A DNA stretch of 64,000 bases from Girardinichthys multiradiatus (GCF_021462225.1 NC_061797.1:3217001-3281000), one strand, 5' to 3'. Shown: positions 46,006-59,125, counted from the stretch's first letter. Notes: a model not told the origin generated them from the sequence alone. Translations and numbers: made by a program.

Positions 46006-47815
46006 GCAAATTTTTCACAATGCTGTGGTATTAACTTTTATCTTTAAAAAAAATATATATTTTTTAATGATTAATTAGGTATGGTTATCAGCTGCAAGGA
46101 ATTTTGAAAACCTATCAAGTTCCAATTTTATTAGAAATATGAGTCTACGTTTAGGTCTAAATATGCAATGCAGGCATACCCTTACATAAGTCACTTCCTT
46201 GGTGAGTTAGGGGTGTAACAGCAGTGGGTTGACTTCACCAACTTTGCTGCCTTGTTCCTTTCAATGACACACACAAAGATGGTAAAGTCTTTTGATTAAG
46301 GTTTTTTTTGCAATAACACATCAAACTTACTAGCGAAAGAATAAGAAGTCCAAGGTATATTAAGTTCATATTGCTTTGAAATAGGACAGTCTTTCAGATA
46401 AACATGCATTCTCATTGTTACAAACCTATTATAAGCTATAATAAACCTGTAAACCTATTATAAGCCTTATTAACATTGTTATAAAGCTACACCAAACAGC
46501 AAAAGATTGTTAAAAACCCATGATCTGTGAACTTGCCAAGCTAATAATTTAAGCACACCTTTTCTCAAAATATTTGTGTATGACACTTTTAGCTTTAGTA
46601 GCTACACAACAGCGTTTTTTTCACTCTTGATTAGATGAGAAAAAGAATTTTAGTGCGACTCTAGTCAATTGTCCAATCTTTATGGTACGAGTCTCAGTCA
46701 ACTCAAAGGTCTTTGTTATTGTGAATGGCTTGAGTGAAAGTCTGAAACTCGAGTCACAATCTCCACCATCAGTGAAAGGTCACAATTATGCAAGTTTCAA
46801 ATGTGGCTATGGTTGCAACTAAACAATGATTGCATTGTGAAACATAAAATGTATATGCACTGTATTATTTGGCTTGCTGAAGGACTACATGTGAACTAGC
46901 TTGTAGTTTTAATATGGTATGATGGACCGGACATTAGTTTTGATAAAACTGCATTCAACTGATTTTAAATGTATTTTAGTGTTGTTTCCAATTGGGTTTC
47001 TGTTTTTACCATCCTGATCTTGTGTTGTCCTCTATGTGTGTTTTTATTTTGGTTCTTGTGTGTTGGTGGGCCTGGCCCCTCCCTTCTTCTCCTGTATGAC
47101 CTGTTGCTTGCACACCTGTTCCTCATTTCCTCACCAGCATCTGCAATATATTATCTCCAGCTTTAGTCTTTAGTTCATTGTTCTAAAACCTTGAGTGGAC
47201 GTTAGAGCCTCTAAGATCAATGGGGATGATTTTCTGTGATTCCTCCTGTGTCTGAGATATTTCCTTTGTTTACCCACAATCTTGACAACTATGCTCTCCA
47301 ATCAAGCACTTCACTATTCTGTTTGACACACACTGTAATCTTCAATCTCCTACCAGAATATTCTCAATTGCCAGTAAAAGCTAAGAATTGTCTGTCAAAT
47401 AACTCAAAAACTCTTTCTCCTGCATCCAATAAAATTTTTAAATGTAATTCCAAGACAGGTCAAAAAATAAAGATTGATATGATGAAAACTAAAATGCAAC
47501 TTAAAGTAAAATAAAAATGTACATAGAAATTTATATATTCTATAAAGCTGGTTTATTTTGACTCAAAGCACAATAAAATATTATGGAGTTTTATTGTGTA
47601 TTACCAAGTAATATTCTTCTGGATCCAAATATTCACATCTACCTTGGATGTTATGACACAAACACTGCTTGCCTAACAATTATTTCATGGTTCACTTGTC
47701 CTATCACCACCTCTCCACCCCCCTGTAGCAATGTACCTTAATATTCAGTCCAATATTGCTCTTCAGATACAAAGTGGCATGTCATGATTTAGAATATTAT
47801 CAGACTTACTATATC
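46006..47815. other. Unique AT-rich sequence, with a possible LTR-like piece near 47.0-47.2 kb
   Basis: 46,969-47,200 (TGTTGGTGGGCCTGGCCCC, CACACCTGTTCCTCATTTCC) has the wording of fish LTRs but no clear ends. Nothing else recognised. Confidence 0.4.
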
Positions 47816-47879
47816 ATCTTTGTTAGCTGTGACCTCAGTAGAAATGTCCAAAATAAAATTGCAAGTTTCATTTCTTCTT

Positions 47880-48870
47880 CATAAGAGGATAATAGCCATT
47901 TTGAAAATGTTTGTTAGGGTTCCCATGCAAGGCATGGCCATTCGCCTGCTCCTAGCTGAGCTGGAAACTCTATTGTTAGAGATCCTGATAGAGGATGAGT
48001 TATTGTGCCTGTACATTTAGTTTGATGCATATTCAATCATAGGGGGCGCTATAGGCACCAAACGTTTATATCTGCATAATGGATTGATGGATTGACACGC
48101 AACTTGGTACATATGCTCAGAACCTTTGACCTTTGAACTCAGTGAATTTGAAAGATTTTGTTGGGGAAATTACACACTGTACGCAGAATTGTGCTACCTA
48201 GGAACATAAAAAAATTCAGACTTTTGCTACTAGATGGCACGGTTATAACGTAAAATGCATTTTGGTGATTATATCTGAAACTGCTACTTGCAGTACTACT
48301 ACCTATTTTCGTTAACTCCTCCTTAGGGCCGAGTCGAACCAAAACTGGGCATGGTGAGACTGCGGACATAGCCAATAAAACGATATGGAACAGATTTCAA
48401 AAATTTTTTTCGGTTTCTGAGTTATACGCGATCAAACCTTTCTCAAGCAAAAAACAAATGTTTCTTTGGCCCAAGTTGAAAATAGATCTACAAATAATTT
48501 TCATATCAGTAGTTGATAAGGTCAAACTGAATGTTTTCAGGGATCCAAGCCTTGGGGCTGCTATAAGCAAGATAAATTTATATAGCCAAAATGGCTGAAT
48601 GGATTTTCATAAAATTTGGTACATTCCTTCAGGATACCACCTAGAGACTATGTTATTAATATGGTGATGGTTGGCCAAAGTGGGCGTGGCTAATTGGCAT
48701 AAATGTACCTCCGAACTTTCGCTCATAAAAGAATTCCCCAAAAATCACTCGTGGTACCTAGAGAGCTTAAACCTTCAGCATGTCTTTTAATCCTGAAAAG
48801 TACATACTCTAGCTAAAATTCCATCTCAAAGCGCGTCACTACAACATATGACGTTTGGTAATAAAGCTAG
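47880..48870. repeat. Unclassified repeat related in motif to 2631-4797
   Basis: Contains ATAGGGGGCGCTATAGGC, AACTTGGTACATATG, TTCGTTAACTCCTCCT and AAAGTGGGCGTGGCTAATTGG, the same short motifs (GGGCGTGGC, TTTGGTACAT, AACTCCTCCT) as the block at 2.6-4.8 kb. Boundaries are not defined and no coding frame stands out. Confidence 0.5.
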
Positions 48871-49049
48871 CGGCTGTATCTTCAGTTCGGTTAAGCCAAA
48901 CACCGTGGAATTTCGCACAATATCTAAGTAGATAATGCCTATAATCCCCAATAAACATTGTTCACTTTGGACTACCCACCTGTGTACAAATAATTTATAA
49001 GGACGTATGCTAATCAATAATGACGATTAAAAGGTTGATTCTTCATATT

Positions 49050-50045
49050 AAAGATGTTCTTGGTGAATTTTTAGAGATTTTTCTGACAAACTATGGATTT
49101 TTCATGTATTTTTAAATTCTGGTCATTGTTACTAATATCATTGAAATGATAGTTAACAATTCTTTTTTATTATTATTAAAATTAGGGACATTTAGAGAAT
49201 TTTATAAAATACCATGTATTTTTTATAAATGTTTCAATTGGGCTAAGTACTATGGAAATGAAGGTTAACAATTTTTGCTTGAAAAGGAAATTAATTCAAG
49301 CACTTGTAAAAACACTCAAACTGTTCCTTGTACAGTCATGGTCATCTCAGAATATTTTGGGAATTTTATTATGAAATATGGATTTTTAATTAATTTCCTA
49401 ATTCGGGTCATTATATGCTTGTTTTCAACGAACAACTATTTATTATTTTTTTGTAGAAACGTCATTACATTCAGGGGCATTATAAACAATGGACATTATT
49501 GTAGATATGGATGTGGTTAATTCAGAAAAGTTTGGTAATTTTATGACAAACTACATAATTTTAAGGATTTTTTTTTTAATTGGCCAAGTAATGTAGAAAC
49601 TATGGTTAACCGTTTTTGGTGGATACAGCACAAAATCCAGGGAGTGGAATAAACACTCAAATTGTTCCTTCTACCATCATGGTCATCTGAGAATATGGGA
49701 ATTTTATGATGAAATAAAAAGTTTATTGAATATTTAAATCTGAGTCCCTATAAGCTTGTATTGTATAAACAACGTAATTTTTTTTTGTTGTTGTTGAAAA
49801 ACCATTACATCTACGGACATTCTAAACAATGCATTGTATTATTGTACCTATAGACCTGGTTAATTGAGAATATTTTGGTAATTTTAAGACAAATTATATA
49901 TTTTAAGGAATTTATAAAAAATGGCCAAGTACACTAGAAATGATGGATACCCATTTTTGGTGGTTAAAGCACTAAGCACAGGGACTGGAATAAAGACTCA
50001 TATTGGTCCTTCTTCAGTCATGGTCATTTGAGAATATTTTGGCAG
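49050..50045 (+). repeat. Diverged tandem array, ~341-bp period
   Basis: Three units are visible. TCATGGTCATCT-type blocks lie at about 49,336, 49,675 and 50,017, and AAGTA...GAAA...GG-TA...TTTTTGG blocks at about 49,245, 49,585 and 49,926. The spacing is about 340 bp throughout. Units are AT-rich with frequent small indels, so the array is old. No reading frame spans a unit. Confidence 0.75.
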
Positions 50046-51145
50046 GGTCACAGCTCATTAGACAATCTTTTTACACAACAAAGAGAGGCAGTTCACAAAT
50101 TTGGGAGGATTTCACTGCAGACTAGAGTCTGCACTTTGGAACTTCTAGTGTTAAGCCAATCCTTTGTGGCCCTTCACAGGGGGTCTGGTAGTGTAGTGGT
50201 TTACATGTCTTAAAGACTTTTCCAGCATTCATCACACACTCACTCCACAAATCCTACTTCAAGAGGATTGCCATATAACATTCTATCTCTAATCTTCCTG
50301 TTGAGGCTACATTAATTGGGTAGTCAAATGGTTAGGAATGTAACCTGTGGTATGAAAGGTTGATGGTTCATAGCTTACAATTGACAGTTTTTTGTTTTGT
50401 GATTTTTATCACACAATTGAATTATAAGACTCTATTTTGTGGATTACGTTTTAAAGGTTGCTTCAGCATTTTTCCACACACATTAAAAAAAGCAGTTTTC
50501 ATTTGTGTTTTCTCACACCAGTGTTGTGGTTTGCCTTACATTACATATGACCAATCACAGAGTTGTCAAAACCGCTGCAGACCACACTTGTCAGCATTTT
50601 GTGTGAAGCCTGCCATGTGAAGGGGCCAGGAAAGGGACCCAGAGGATCACCCATGCTACTTCTTCATAAACTGTGGCAGATCAGTGATGTCGCTTGTGGT
50701 GAAATATGGATTTTCAGTTAATCAATTCCAGTTTTCCCCGCCACATGACTTGTGAAATCCTAAGCTGATCACTGACACTACAAATAGGTGGGTGCCAATA
50801 GGTCAACTTGTACTACAAAAGCACTTGGTAGAATTAAAAACGCACCATGCAAGATCAGTCTAGCTATTGTTGTAAAATCAGAGGAGGACAATGCCAGTCA
50901 TCAGTATCCAGCATATTCGTGATGTTTCTCTGCTTTCAGAACTTGGTGAGCTTAGGAGATAATTCAGCTATTTGGTTCAGGTGTGTTAGAGAAAGGACAT
51001 AGCACACCGAAGAAGAGTGTTCATTCAAATAATCATAAATAATTCAAGTCAGAAATATGTGAAACACATAGATAAACTGTATTTCAGTTTAATTTTCACA
51101 GGGCACAAGAGGTGCAAATGTGAAAATATCCTTAATTTTCTAATT
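50046..51145. other. Unique sequence
   Basis: No recognised element. Short frames at 50.0-50.6 kb have no signature. Confidence 0.5.
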
Positions 51146-51149
51146 TCCT

Positions 51150-51595
51150 GGACCAGTGCTTCTGTGTTTTTTATGTCTGCTTTCTATCCTTTCTCTCCTT
51201 TTAATCTCCAGTCTGTTGCGGCAGATGGGTGCTCATTCTAAACCAGGTTCTGCTGGAATTTTCCTTTTATTAGAGTATTAGAGTTAACTTTATTAGAGTA
51301 ATTTCTTCACTGTCTCCATAAGGTTGCTCATGATGAGGGATTGTTGCAAAGTTAACAACTAAGTCAATCGACTATGCTTCCTTAGATCGACCACTTTTTA
51401 CTAATTGGTATTATTAACTAAATTAGGTTTTATTGTACAGTAATATAACTAGAATCTAAACAAAATTCTTGAAGCACAATTTGTATCTGTCAGTATCAAT
51501 AAATTGTATTGGTTTTATCTGATTAGATATTTTGGGCATGAACTGGACCAGAGGACATTTGTTGTGAATTGGCACTATATAAGTAAAATTAATTA
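51150..51595 (+). repeat. L2 LINE 3' UTR copy
   Basis: GGACCAGTGCTTCTGTGTTT, GTTGCGGCAGATGGGTGCTC, GGTTCTGCTGGAATTTTCC and the terminal GTGAATTGGCACTATATAAG match the other L2 tails (8.1-8.5 kb and antisense 29.6-30.05 kb). It is 5'-truncated within the UTR, with a small local duplication (TATTAGAGT). Confidence 0.82.
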
Positions 51596-51765
51596 AATGA
51601 TTTGGTATTATTCGAATTTAATTTTGACAAAATGATGGAGCCGTCTACAAGAAGGGACAGAACAAACTGTACTTCTAGAGGAAGCTTAGGTCTTTCGGTG
51701 ATTCCAACAAGATCTCTTCTACAAGTCTGTTTTTTTTTATTGTTTTTTTTTTTACCGTCTCCTGT

Positions 51766-54700
51766 CTGGCAGAGTAGCACTCAGAATTGTTGTCTGAGTG
51801 CCAAGAAAAAGCCCAACAGATTTAATTTCACAAGTAGAGCATTACAACTAATGCTTTAAAGCTCTGCTTGATATTTGCAAAACAAACTTTATTAGAAACC
51901 GCTTTGGGAATATTTCAGTTTTTAAGGAAATGGAGACAGAAATGAAGAGGAAAAAAAGGAGGAATGAAAGAGAGAAAGGGGGGCAAAAAGGAAAAGGGGA
52001 GAGAAAGAGAATAGAATGGAGGAAAGAAAGAAGGATGAAGACAATACAAGATAACGCCCTGCTTGCTTCTACATATGCAGAAACAGACATAAAAACAGCA
52101 TTTTTACCGAAAAGTGCACAGCAAGATGTATTTAGTGGTAAATGCTGCTCAATATAGAACATTTGTGTATCTGTGTACCTGTGGGTCTGAGCGCGCTTTT
52201 GTATTCAAGGTTTCTCCATAAAAATATGCAATAGCGAGTGTGAGGAGCCACAGACCTTTACCCCTAGACCTGGGACAGATACGGAGGAGATCTGAGCCAC
52301 AGACATCCAAAGGCACCCCAGAGCACAAGAACCCCAGGAGAACCACCGGCGGGAATACCGCAACCCCCCCCACAGATGAGCAGGGGAGAGTCCCAGGGGA
52401 ACCACACCACCCAGAAGCCCCAGGGAGGAGCCCCAGGGAGCTGTAGCAACGTGCCCACAGGCCCCGCCGGCAGCCGTCTACGCCCAAGCAGATCCAGCCA
52501 TGGACCCAGAGACCCGAGACCCCGGAACATATCACTCCCCAAGCAGAGGCCCGACAGAGCCCAGGGTCCCAGGCCTCGGCAAGCAGCCACCCGGAGTGAG
52601 CCAGCACACATCAAAGCACCCAGCATCGGACACCGAGAACCACAAGTACACCAGCGGGCAGAGACACAAACCACCGGCAGGTAGTTTGGCAGGGAGGAAA
52701 TAGGCCCCACAATTGATAGGGGGCCTAAACTGATCCAGGAAAGGGAGCAATCCAAGACCCAACCTTACACAAAAAACAGGCAAACGCAGTCACAATCACA
52801 CATAACCACACGCATGCGTACACATAAAAACACTCACACCCATGCACCCAACGTTAAGACAAACAACAATGGACATTGTACACTCACTCACACTCCCTAT
52901 ACATACTCTATACTCCCAGGTCCAGGTGCTGATACCCCATAGGGGCAACCAGCCCCCCGGACCCAGGAGGTGGTTCCCTTCCCTCTGGGGATGGAGACAG
53001 ACAGACCGCCAAAGGACCTGAACCCAGGGTGAGGTAGCCTCGGCTGGTGCCCGAACCTGAGTGACCCCGGCCCGGACCCCCCGCCCCCACCCCAATCCCT
53101 AACGACCCCCATCCTCATCCGGAGATGGGGCCATGTACAAAATAGGGGTCTACATCAGAATCAGAATCAGCTTTATTGCCAAGTTCGTACATATACACAA
53201 GGAATTTGCCTCTGGTACACTTTGCTCTTTTGTTCTGTTTTTGCATTACAGAATATACAAATTTACAATTTACAATGTACAATATGCAATGTACAATGCA
53301 ATATTCTGCATTACAGAATATACAAATTTACAATTTACAATGTACAATATACACATATCTAATAAAAAAAGTGCATTTGCAACATCTGTATGCTGTTGTT
53401 CTGTACTCTATTGAATGTTCATCAGAGAAACAGCCTGGAGGAAGAAACTGTCTCTGTGGCGGCTGGTTTTAGTGAACAGTGCTCTGTAGCAGCGGCCTGA
53501 AGGTAAAACTCTAAACAGTTTATGTGCACGGTGTGTGGGGTCGGCAGAGATTTTGGCAGCTTTTTTCTTGACCCTAGACCTGTATAAGTCCTCGATGGAG
53601 GGAAGGTCAGCTCTGATTATTCTCTCTGCAGTCCTGATTATTCGTTGCAGTCTGGACCTGTCCTGTTTTGTGGATGAGCCAAACCACATTGAAATGGATG
53701 AAGACAGGACAGACTAAATGATGGCAGTGTAGAAGATGACCCATGGTCCAAACTAGCCCGCCAACCAGAACTGCCACAGGATGAAATAGTCCCAACTCCC
53801 GAATGAAATCTGATCCTAACCCCATGAGCCCCCCACCCCTAATGAACCCCAACATGAATTTCCTCACAGGGCCACCCACAACCAGGACACAAATATCGAA
53901 CACATGCCCCAGAACCCAAACGCCATGAATCCCCTCCCCACAGCACAGGGGCATACCCCCATAGGTGAGCTTCATCCCTGAAAAGCTGACGAAGCCGCAC
54001 ACACACAGCGCAAGCTCCACATACAGCCCTGCTCCAAGCGCCTGTGACACATCCTGCCCCCACTACACAGCACACTGCGATGGCAACGCAAGGGCCCCGT
54101 GCAACACTACCCCAGCCCCCGCCCCCACGGGCGCAACAGGGCAGACACCATCAAGCACTGTGCCCACCACGGAACCCCCGACCCCACACCAAGATGGGAC
54201 AAACTCACCTGGCAAGAGGTTCCCCGGCCAAAGGCAATCACTCGGGGCCGGTGTTCCCTACCATGCCCCCGCAACCACAAAAACACACCATATCACTGCC
54301 ACTGTAACGATAGCCCCCCCCCAGACACAACAGCCACCAGAGCAGCACACCGCCGAGCCCGCCCAACCATCCGGCCAGAGCCAGCAGCCCCAGCCTATCA
54401 GTTCATGAGAAGGAAACATCCACCAGCCGGGTAACCGGGCTGGACACGCCAACCGTTCCAGGCCAAAAACAACCCGCCAGCCAGCCCAGTGCAGGCACAA
54501 CACATGCTCTAACGCCCAACCCACCTGATCGCCAACTGCAGCCCGGCCAGGGGCTAGAGCCCCAGGATGCCGGACACCCACCCTCCCACACGGTACACCC
54601 TGTTGCGTCAAGCCCCTCCACTAAAGCAAAGCCACATCTCAATCAACACTGCACACTACCCAGCCAAGACCCCCTCGCCGGAGCTCGGCGCCCCCCCCAA

Positions 54701-54940
54701 CTGACAGACCGGGGATCGAAGCCAGGGACCGAGATATAAGGAAATCCAAGCAATCCTGGGAGAGCCGAAAAGCCAGCCCCAGCACCAGACAACCCCCAGG
54801 ACCAAAACCCCAACCCCAGCCCAGATTCCGCCCAGAAGGCCCGCTTCTTCTCCTGGCCTCCGACCCCAGACTGCAAACAGCAAACGGGGGTGTGAAAAGA
54901 CCCTAAGCCTACCTCCGTCCGCTCAAATGTGGTGTTCATG
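51766..54940 (-). repeat. C-rich interspersed repeat interrupted by a LINE tail
   Basis: From the left: the inverted copy of the 41.9-kb end block, a purine tract (51,930-52,050), then about 2.5 kb of strongly C-rich text (CCCCAGGAGAACCACC, CAGCCCCAGCCTATCAG) that continues after the LINE insertion at about 53,152-53,750. Long overlapping frames on both strands reflect low stop-codon density in GC-rich DNA, not genes. It may be a LINE 5' region or an unclassified element; the strand is set by convention from the 41-kb copy. Confidence 0.6.
53152..53750 (-). pseudogene. 5'-truncated LINE, ORF2 C-terminus and 3' tail
   Basis: The minus strand reads WVIFYTAII-stop, SVLSSSISMWFGSSTKQDR, SRLQRIIRTAERIIRADLP, then RAHKLFRVLPSGRCYRALFT and FFLQAVSLMN. 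This C-terminal block (LPSGRRYRAL...SFFPQAV.LMN) belongs to fish RTE/Rex-like LINEs. The tail on the plus side begins AGAATCAGAATCAGCTTTAT, typical of this family, and holds a 62-bp tandem repeat (units start near 53,245 and 53,307). It lies inside the C-rich repeat. Confidence 0.78.
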
Positions 54941-54954
54941 CATGTTGCTGGGGT

Positions 54955-55262
54955 AGCAGCATTAGAGCCAGGGTCTTCAAAAACCTCAACAAGCTAAAAA
55001 AGAAGGCTGGCTCTGTTCTGGTGACTGCTCTGGAACCTCTGGAGATCATAGTGAAAAGAAGGATTCTTCATAAAATGAAGAACATTATGGAGAACCCTGA
55101 GCATCCCATGAGACTGTTGTACAACAACAGAGTGTCTTCAGTCAGAGGCTTCTTTCTGCTCACAGTCATCAGCATCTACAACGACACTTTGAAGAAACCT
55201 GGATAATATGAGCTACAACAGCAATGAATTTCCCTTTGGGATTAATAAAGTATTTTTGAATT
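54955..55262 (+). pseudogene. LINE ORF2 C-terminal fragment with 3' tail
   Basis: Reads NLNKLKKKAGSVLVTALEPL, then VKRRILHKMKNIMENPEHPM and FFLLTVISIYNDTL, ending in a stop. The tail is AATTTCCCTTTGGGATTAAT followed by AAAGTATTTTTGAATTGAA. It is the same type of C-terminus as the 53.4-kb LINE but a different family. No stops within this short piece. Confidence 0.7.
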
Positions 55263-56231
55263 GAACTGAACTGAACTCAATTGAATTAAATTTAATTATA
55301 GGTGTTTGTATAAAGGGCTGCTTACTTTTTTTGTGTCTTAAAGAGATTTAAACTCTTATCCATAAGGCTTCTTCAGAAGGTGCCAACAGCTGCTAAAGAA
55401 GGCTTCAGAGTTCTCAAGAAAGTATTTTGTCTTCTGTTTTTGGTAAGTACATTTTTGAGAACACTTTCAGCTAATATAGTTAATTAGCACAAGATATTTG
55501 CACCAAACTGAGTATATAAATAACAGGTATTTACTTTTATTCCTGCAAAAGCTAATTAAATAACCATTAATAACCATTAGGCAATGATAAAATTATTTAA
55601 ATTATGAGTTATTTACAAAACTTTCACCCATACCAGAGCTATCTCTATTGAAGAATATTATCAGAATCAAAAAATTACAAAACTTCAGTAGACTGCTTGA
55701 AAATGTGTATTGGAAGTGGTAGTACAAACAAAAGTTCTGAATAGCCTGGCTTTCTCCCTTTAAATAAAAGACCAGGAGTGAGTGAGAGGGATGAATGGGG
55801 AAAGCAAAATGAGAGAGGAGGCCGTGTGCTGCTACGGCATGCAGTCCATGAATTACCACAGCAGATGGTGTGTGCATGTGTGCGCGCGCGTGTGTATGTG
55901 TGCCTATCTGAAACACAAAGGTCCCAGGAAGTGGCGGATGAGTGGCATGCTGAGGCTCGAGCCAGAAGACCTCCTGCCGATCAGGCCCTTTACTGCCTGT
56001 CTCACTGAGCAGCTGGACATGCTGTCTGCTACCGTCACTCACAAACGTGTCTCACTACAGTTAGCCTCTTAGAAGTTTGTTTTACACTTTGTGGTATAAA
56101 GTTTATTGATTATACCAAAATGGATTCGGTGGTGGACTTTACCCAACAATCTCACCTTATTCTAGAGCTTTAAAGTATGAGTCCATGCTGCTGCACCATA
56201 AATTAGAGCTATATTGAATTATACTACCATA
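55263..56231. other. Mostly unique; open stretch at 55,910-56,072
   Basis: A plus frame ends GMLRLEPEDLLPIRPFTACL, then TEQLDMLSATVTHKR and a stop at 56,070-56,072. It is of ordinary codon composition and follows a GT/GC-rich low-complexity tract (55,870-55,900). I do not recognise it; it may be a short exon, a relic or chance. Confidence 0.3.
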
Positions 56232-58039
56232 TGCTGTGACTATGAATCTGAAAATATTATTTAATATTTAATATTAATATTTTAATATTTTTTGAAATAA
56301 CATTTTGGTCTGTTAAGGGTTGTCCTGTGAATACCAGCCCAGTAAGGTGATGGTATTAGGACAAAATAGAAAGGTGTGAGCCAAGCTCTGACATTATTGA
56401 ACAGCACAACTCTGCACACACGTGGAATGAATTCACACAATTTCTTAAAATACAAGAATTTATTAACAAAAATAAGTCAACTCAAAGTCAAACATATTTC
56501 AATCAACAAACTCTTCACTATGCTAAAACAATCCAGCTAAACTACCAAGCAGAATTAAAGAATAACGAAGACTAATGGGCTATGTACAATATAAACAAGT
56601 TGATTAAAGATGGTTAAAAACCGTGACCAAAAGAGTGATGCAACATTACCATGCAGTGTTTGTGTTTGAGAACCAAGGATTATCTTGAAGAATCTGGAAA
56701 TTAAGTTAAGTTAGTCTTGGAACCAACTTAGGCAATAATCAGCAAACGTTTACACAGCCATTCACAATGCAAGATCAGATAAAATATTATTTTATTAAAA
56801 TAATGTTTTAAAGAATGATCTGCTGAATAAAACCAACCTTCTGGATGACTAATTCTCAACGGTGTCTAATTAGCTGCCTTTATTTATTAAAAAAATATTT
56901 AAAGAAATATTTAGGAAATAGTAAAATATTTAAAGAAATATTTTGGAAAAGAGCCAAATCTCTCTGAAGAAATGGGGCTTAATGGTGTTTATTTAGTTAT
57001 CAAGATTAGTAAAATAATGTTTTTAGGGAAATATTATTACCGGATTGAAAAATTAACAACCTTTCCGGGTAAATACTCCTTAGCAGCAAGCACGTGTTCT
57101 TAGCTGTTAGGAGTTAAAGGTAACAAAAGAAGCTGATAGCTTAGCAACAGAATCAAACACACACCTTTAAAATACCATTAGTAAAAGGGTTAAATGCATA
57201 AGCGCAGACGGCGCGTTATGATCAATCTTCTTTGTTTAAAATCACCCTTTAAATAAAGTTTGTCTTAACTTTAAAAACACACGAAACACAGAACACAAAA
57301 CTGAGCATGTGTGTTGCAGATCGCCTGCTAGCATCAAGATAGCACAGTTTCACAACAAAACCAAACTTCATAAAATGAAAAACATTTAGATTATTTCATT
57401 CTAAATTCTTCCATCTCTCTGCCCAAACCTAACTTCTGAACCCTGCTGAGGAAACGTTGTCCGGGGCGACGAAGTTTGAAGAAACATCCACTTTTAACGA
57501 AGGGGGGGGGGGCGCGACTCGCTGTCCAACCGACAAAAACTGCATGTTACCGGTCAGCACAGTGATGCGGTCCCTGTTGTCCTCCTTTCAGAAACTGCTT
57601 TACTCGGCTTGCTGGGAACTCTCTGGAAACAGTTCGCTTCTGCAGATCTCAGAGAGAAAGTCAAGCAACGCTTGTACCTATATTTATCCCTTTTTATGAA
57701 TGAATACCAGATACACATACACTGATTCATTCGTACTAAACTAGTGCATATGATCGCGTGATCTTATGACACCCTTGGATCCAGTTGAAGAGTTATGTCT
57801 GTTTTCCAGCAAAAGGACATTAGCGCGCTGGGCCTTTCCTGTCCCGGTCGTCACTGTTGTGGAAGAGAGCGACTTGTGAGAGAAATTAGGGTTTTATACG
57901 GGCAGTGGCATCATGGGAAGTCCGCTCTTACAGTTTGCTTGGCTGTGCCGGAAGTAGGTTAAATGCACTTTATTTTGAAAGTTCCAGAAAAGTTTGTACC
58001 GGATTTTAATGTTGCAATCCATGGCTGTGGGTCCCAACA
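56232..58039 (-). mobile_element. Second solo retrovirus-type LTR (1808 bp) with 4-bp target duplication
   Basis: The plus strand runs from TGCTGTGACTATGAATC to GGGTCCCAACA, flanked by CATA (56228-56231 and 58040-58043). On the minus strand there is a TATA box (CGTATAAAAC, 57891-57900) and AATAAA at 56459-56464. It shares layout with the LTR at 25.8 kb: similar CCAACA/TGTTGG end, an AT-rich first 90 bp after TG...TATGA, and a minus-strand promoter. A G-run lies at 57,503-57,512. No internal viral genes remain. Confidence 0.65.
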
Positions 58040-58043
58040 CATA

Positions 58044-59125
58044 TAATTAATGAGTAAGTCAGTACCAGGTATTTTACTATTGTTTAAACATTTTAATCAT
58101 CAATCTGACATGAATTATTTTCCAATCCCATTCAACTATCACATCTAGACATATTTAAAATGTTAGCACTGTAATTTATTTTCAATCAAATATAAAAACA
58201 CATCTTCCACAGACATAGAGAAAAATAACAAAAAACTACTAATTATATCAAAGTGTAACTTTATTATTAATCAAACTAATCTATATTTGCATGCATTTAC
58301 TGAGGAGGAACAGATGTAATGAACTGACCTAACAAAAACACAAAGACAATAAAGAACAACCAATATACTTTTGCTGATCAGGATAAAAAAGGTTTTGGCT
58401 AATTCCTTACAGAATTTCTGCAAATTATTCAACTTACTGAACCTCATGAGCTCTAAGATATTTGCCAGAATTTTCCAAAAATTCTGTGTAGAAAAATGTC
58501 TTTCTCTTCTCATATCTTATTATCTTTCAGTGGAATACAGACTCTCCTCTGTAAAGGTGTCACATGCTTTCAGTGGCTCTGGCGCCTCGCCTCCATCTTT
58601 CGAAGCTGGGAAATATTTGCACAATCTTATTTGAGTTGGCTTTGGGAATTGCTTCACAGGGGGCCAGCCAATTTATCTCTCTCAGCAAAGATTTTTGACA
58701 CATCAGGCCCCACTGGTTTGCTGCAGTTATCAGGGAAATAAGAGACTATTTTGGTAAAATCTCTCATCACCAGAATTCAAAACACGTGAAAGTTTCTCTC
58801 TTCAGGATAGAAAGAATGGACAGCCAAAGGCACATTTTCCATGTTATTTTATGGGCCCAGCTGATCAGAAAGTCCCTAAAGAGGGCATATGAGCAAATTT
58901 GTTTTTTAGCTCTTACAGACTGTCTTTTGCTCTTCAGGGGCAAAAATGTCTATTTCCTCATGGTAGTCCAGATCACGTCAGGAAGAGCAAAGCAATGACT
59001 TGCCAACATACAGTGTACCTAAGGAGAGTCGTTTTTTCCGCTGCACACCAAAGATACTCCCATAGAGTGATCATCTCCTCGCCTGCTGCTTGGTCCTTTT
59101 CTTGGCTGGTTCCTACTGTCAACGT
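58044..59125. other. Unique sequence
   Basis: AT-rich to 58,500, then ordinary composition (58,540-59,100) with short open frames of no recognised family. Confidence 0.5.

Noticed and set aside
52149..54939. Many long overlapping open frames on both strands (up to 163 codons)
   Set aside because: They lie in C-rich repeat DNA where stops are rare; products are low-complexity, overlap in several frames and match no family.
57503..57535. G-run and GGGGGGCGCGAC patch as a CpG island promoter
   Set aside because: It lies within the transcribed part of a solo LTR and is too short to be an island.
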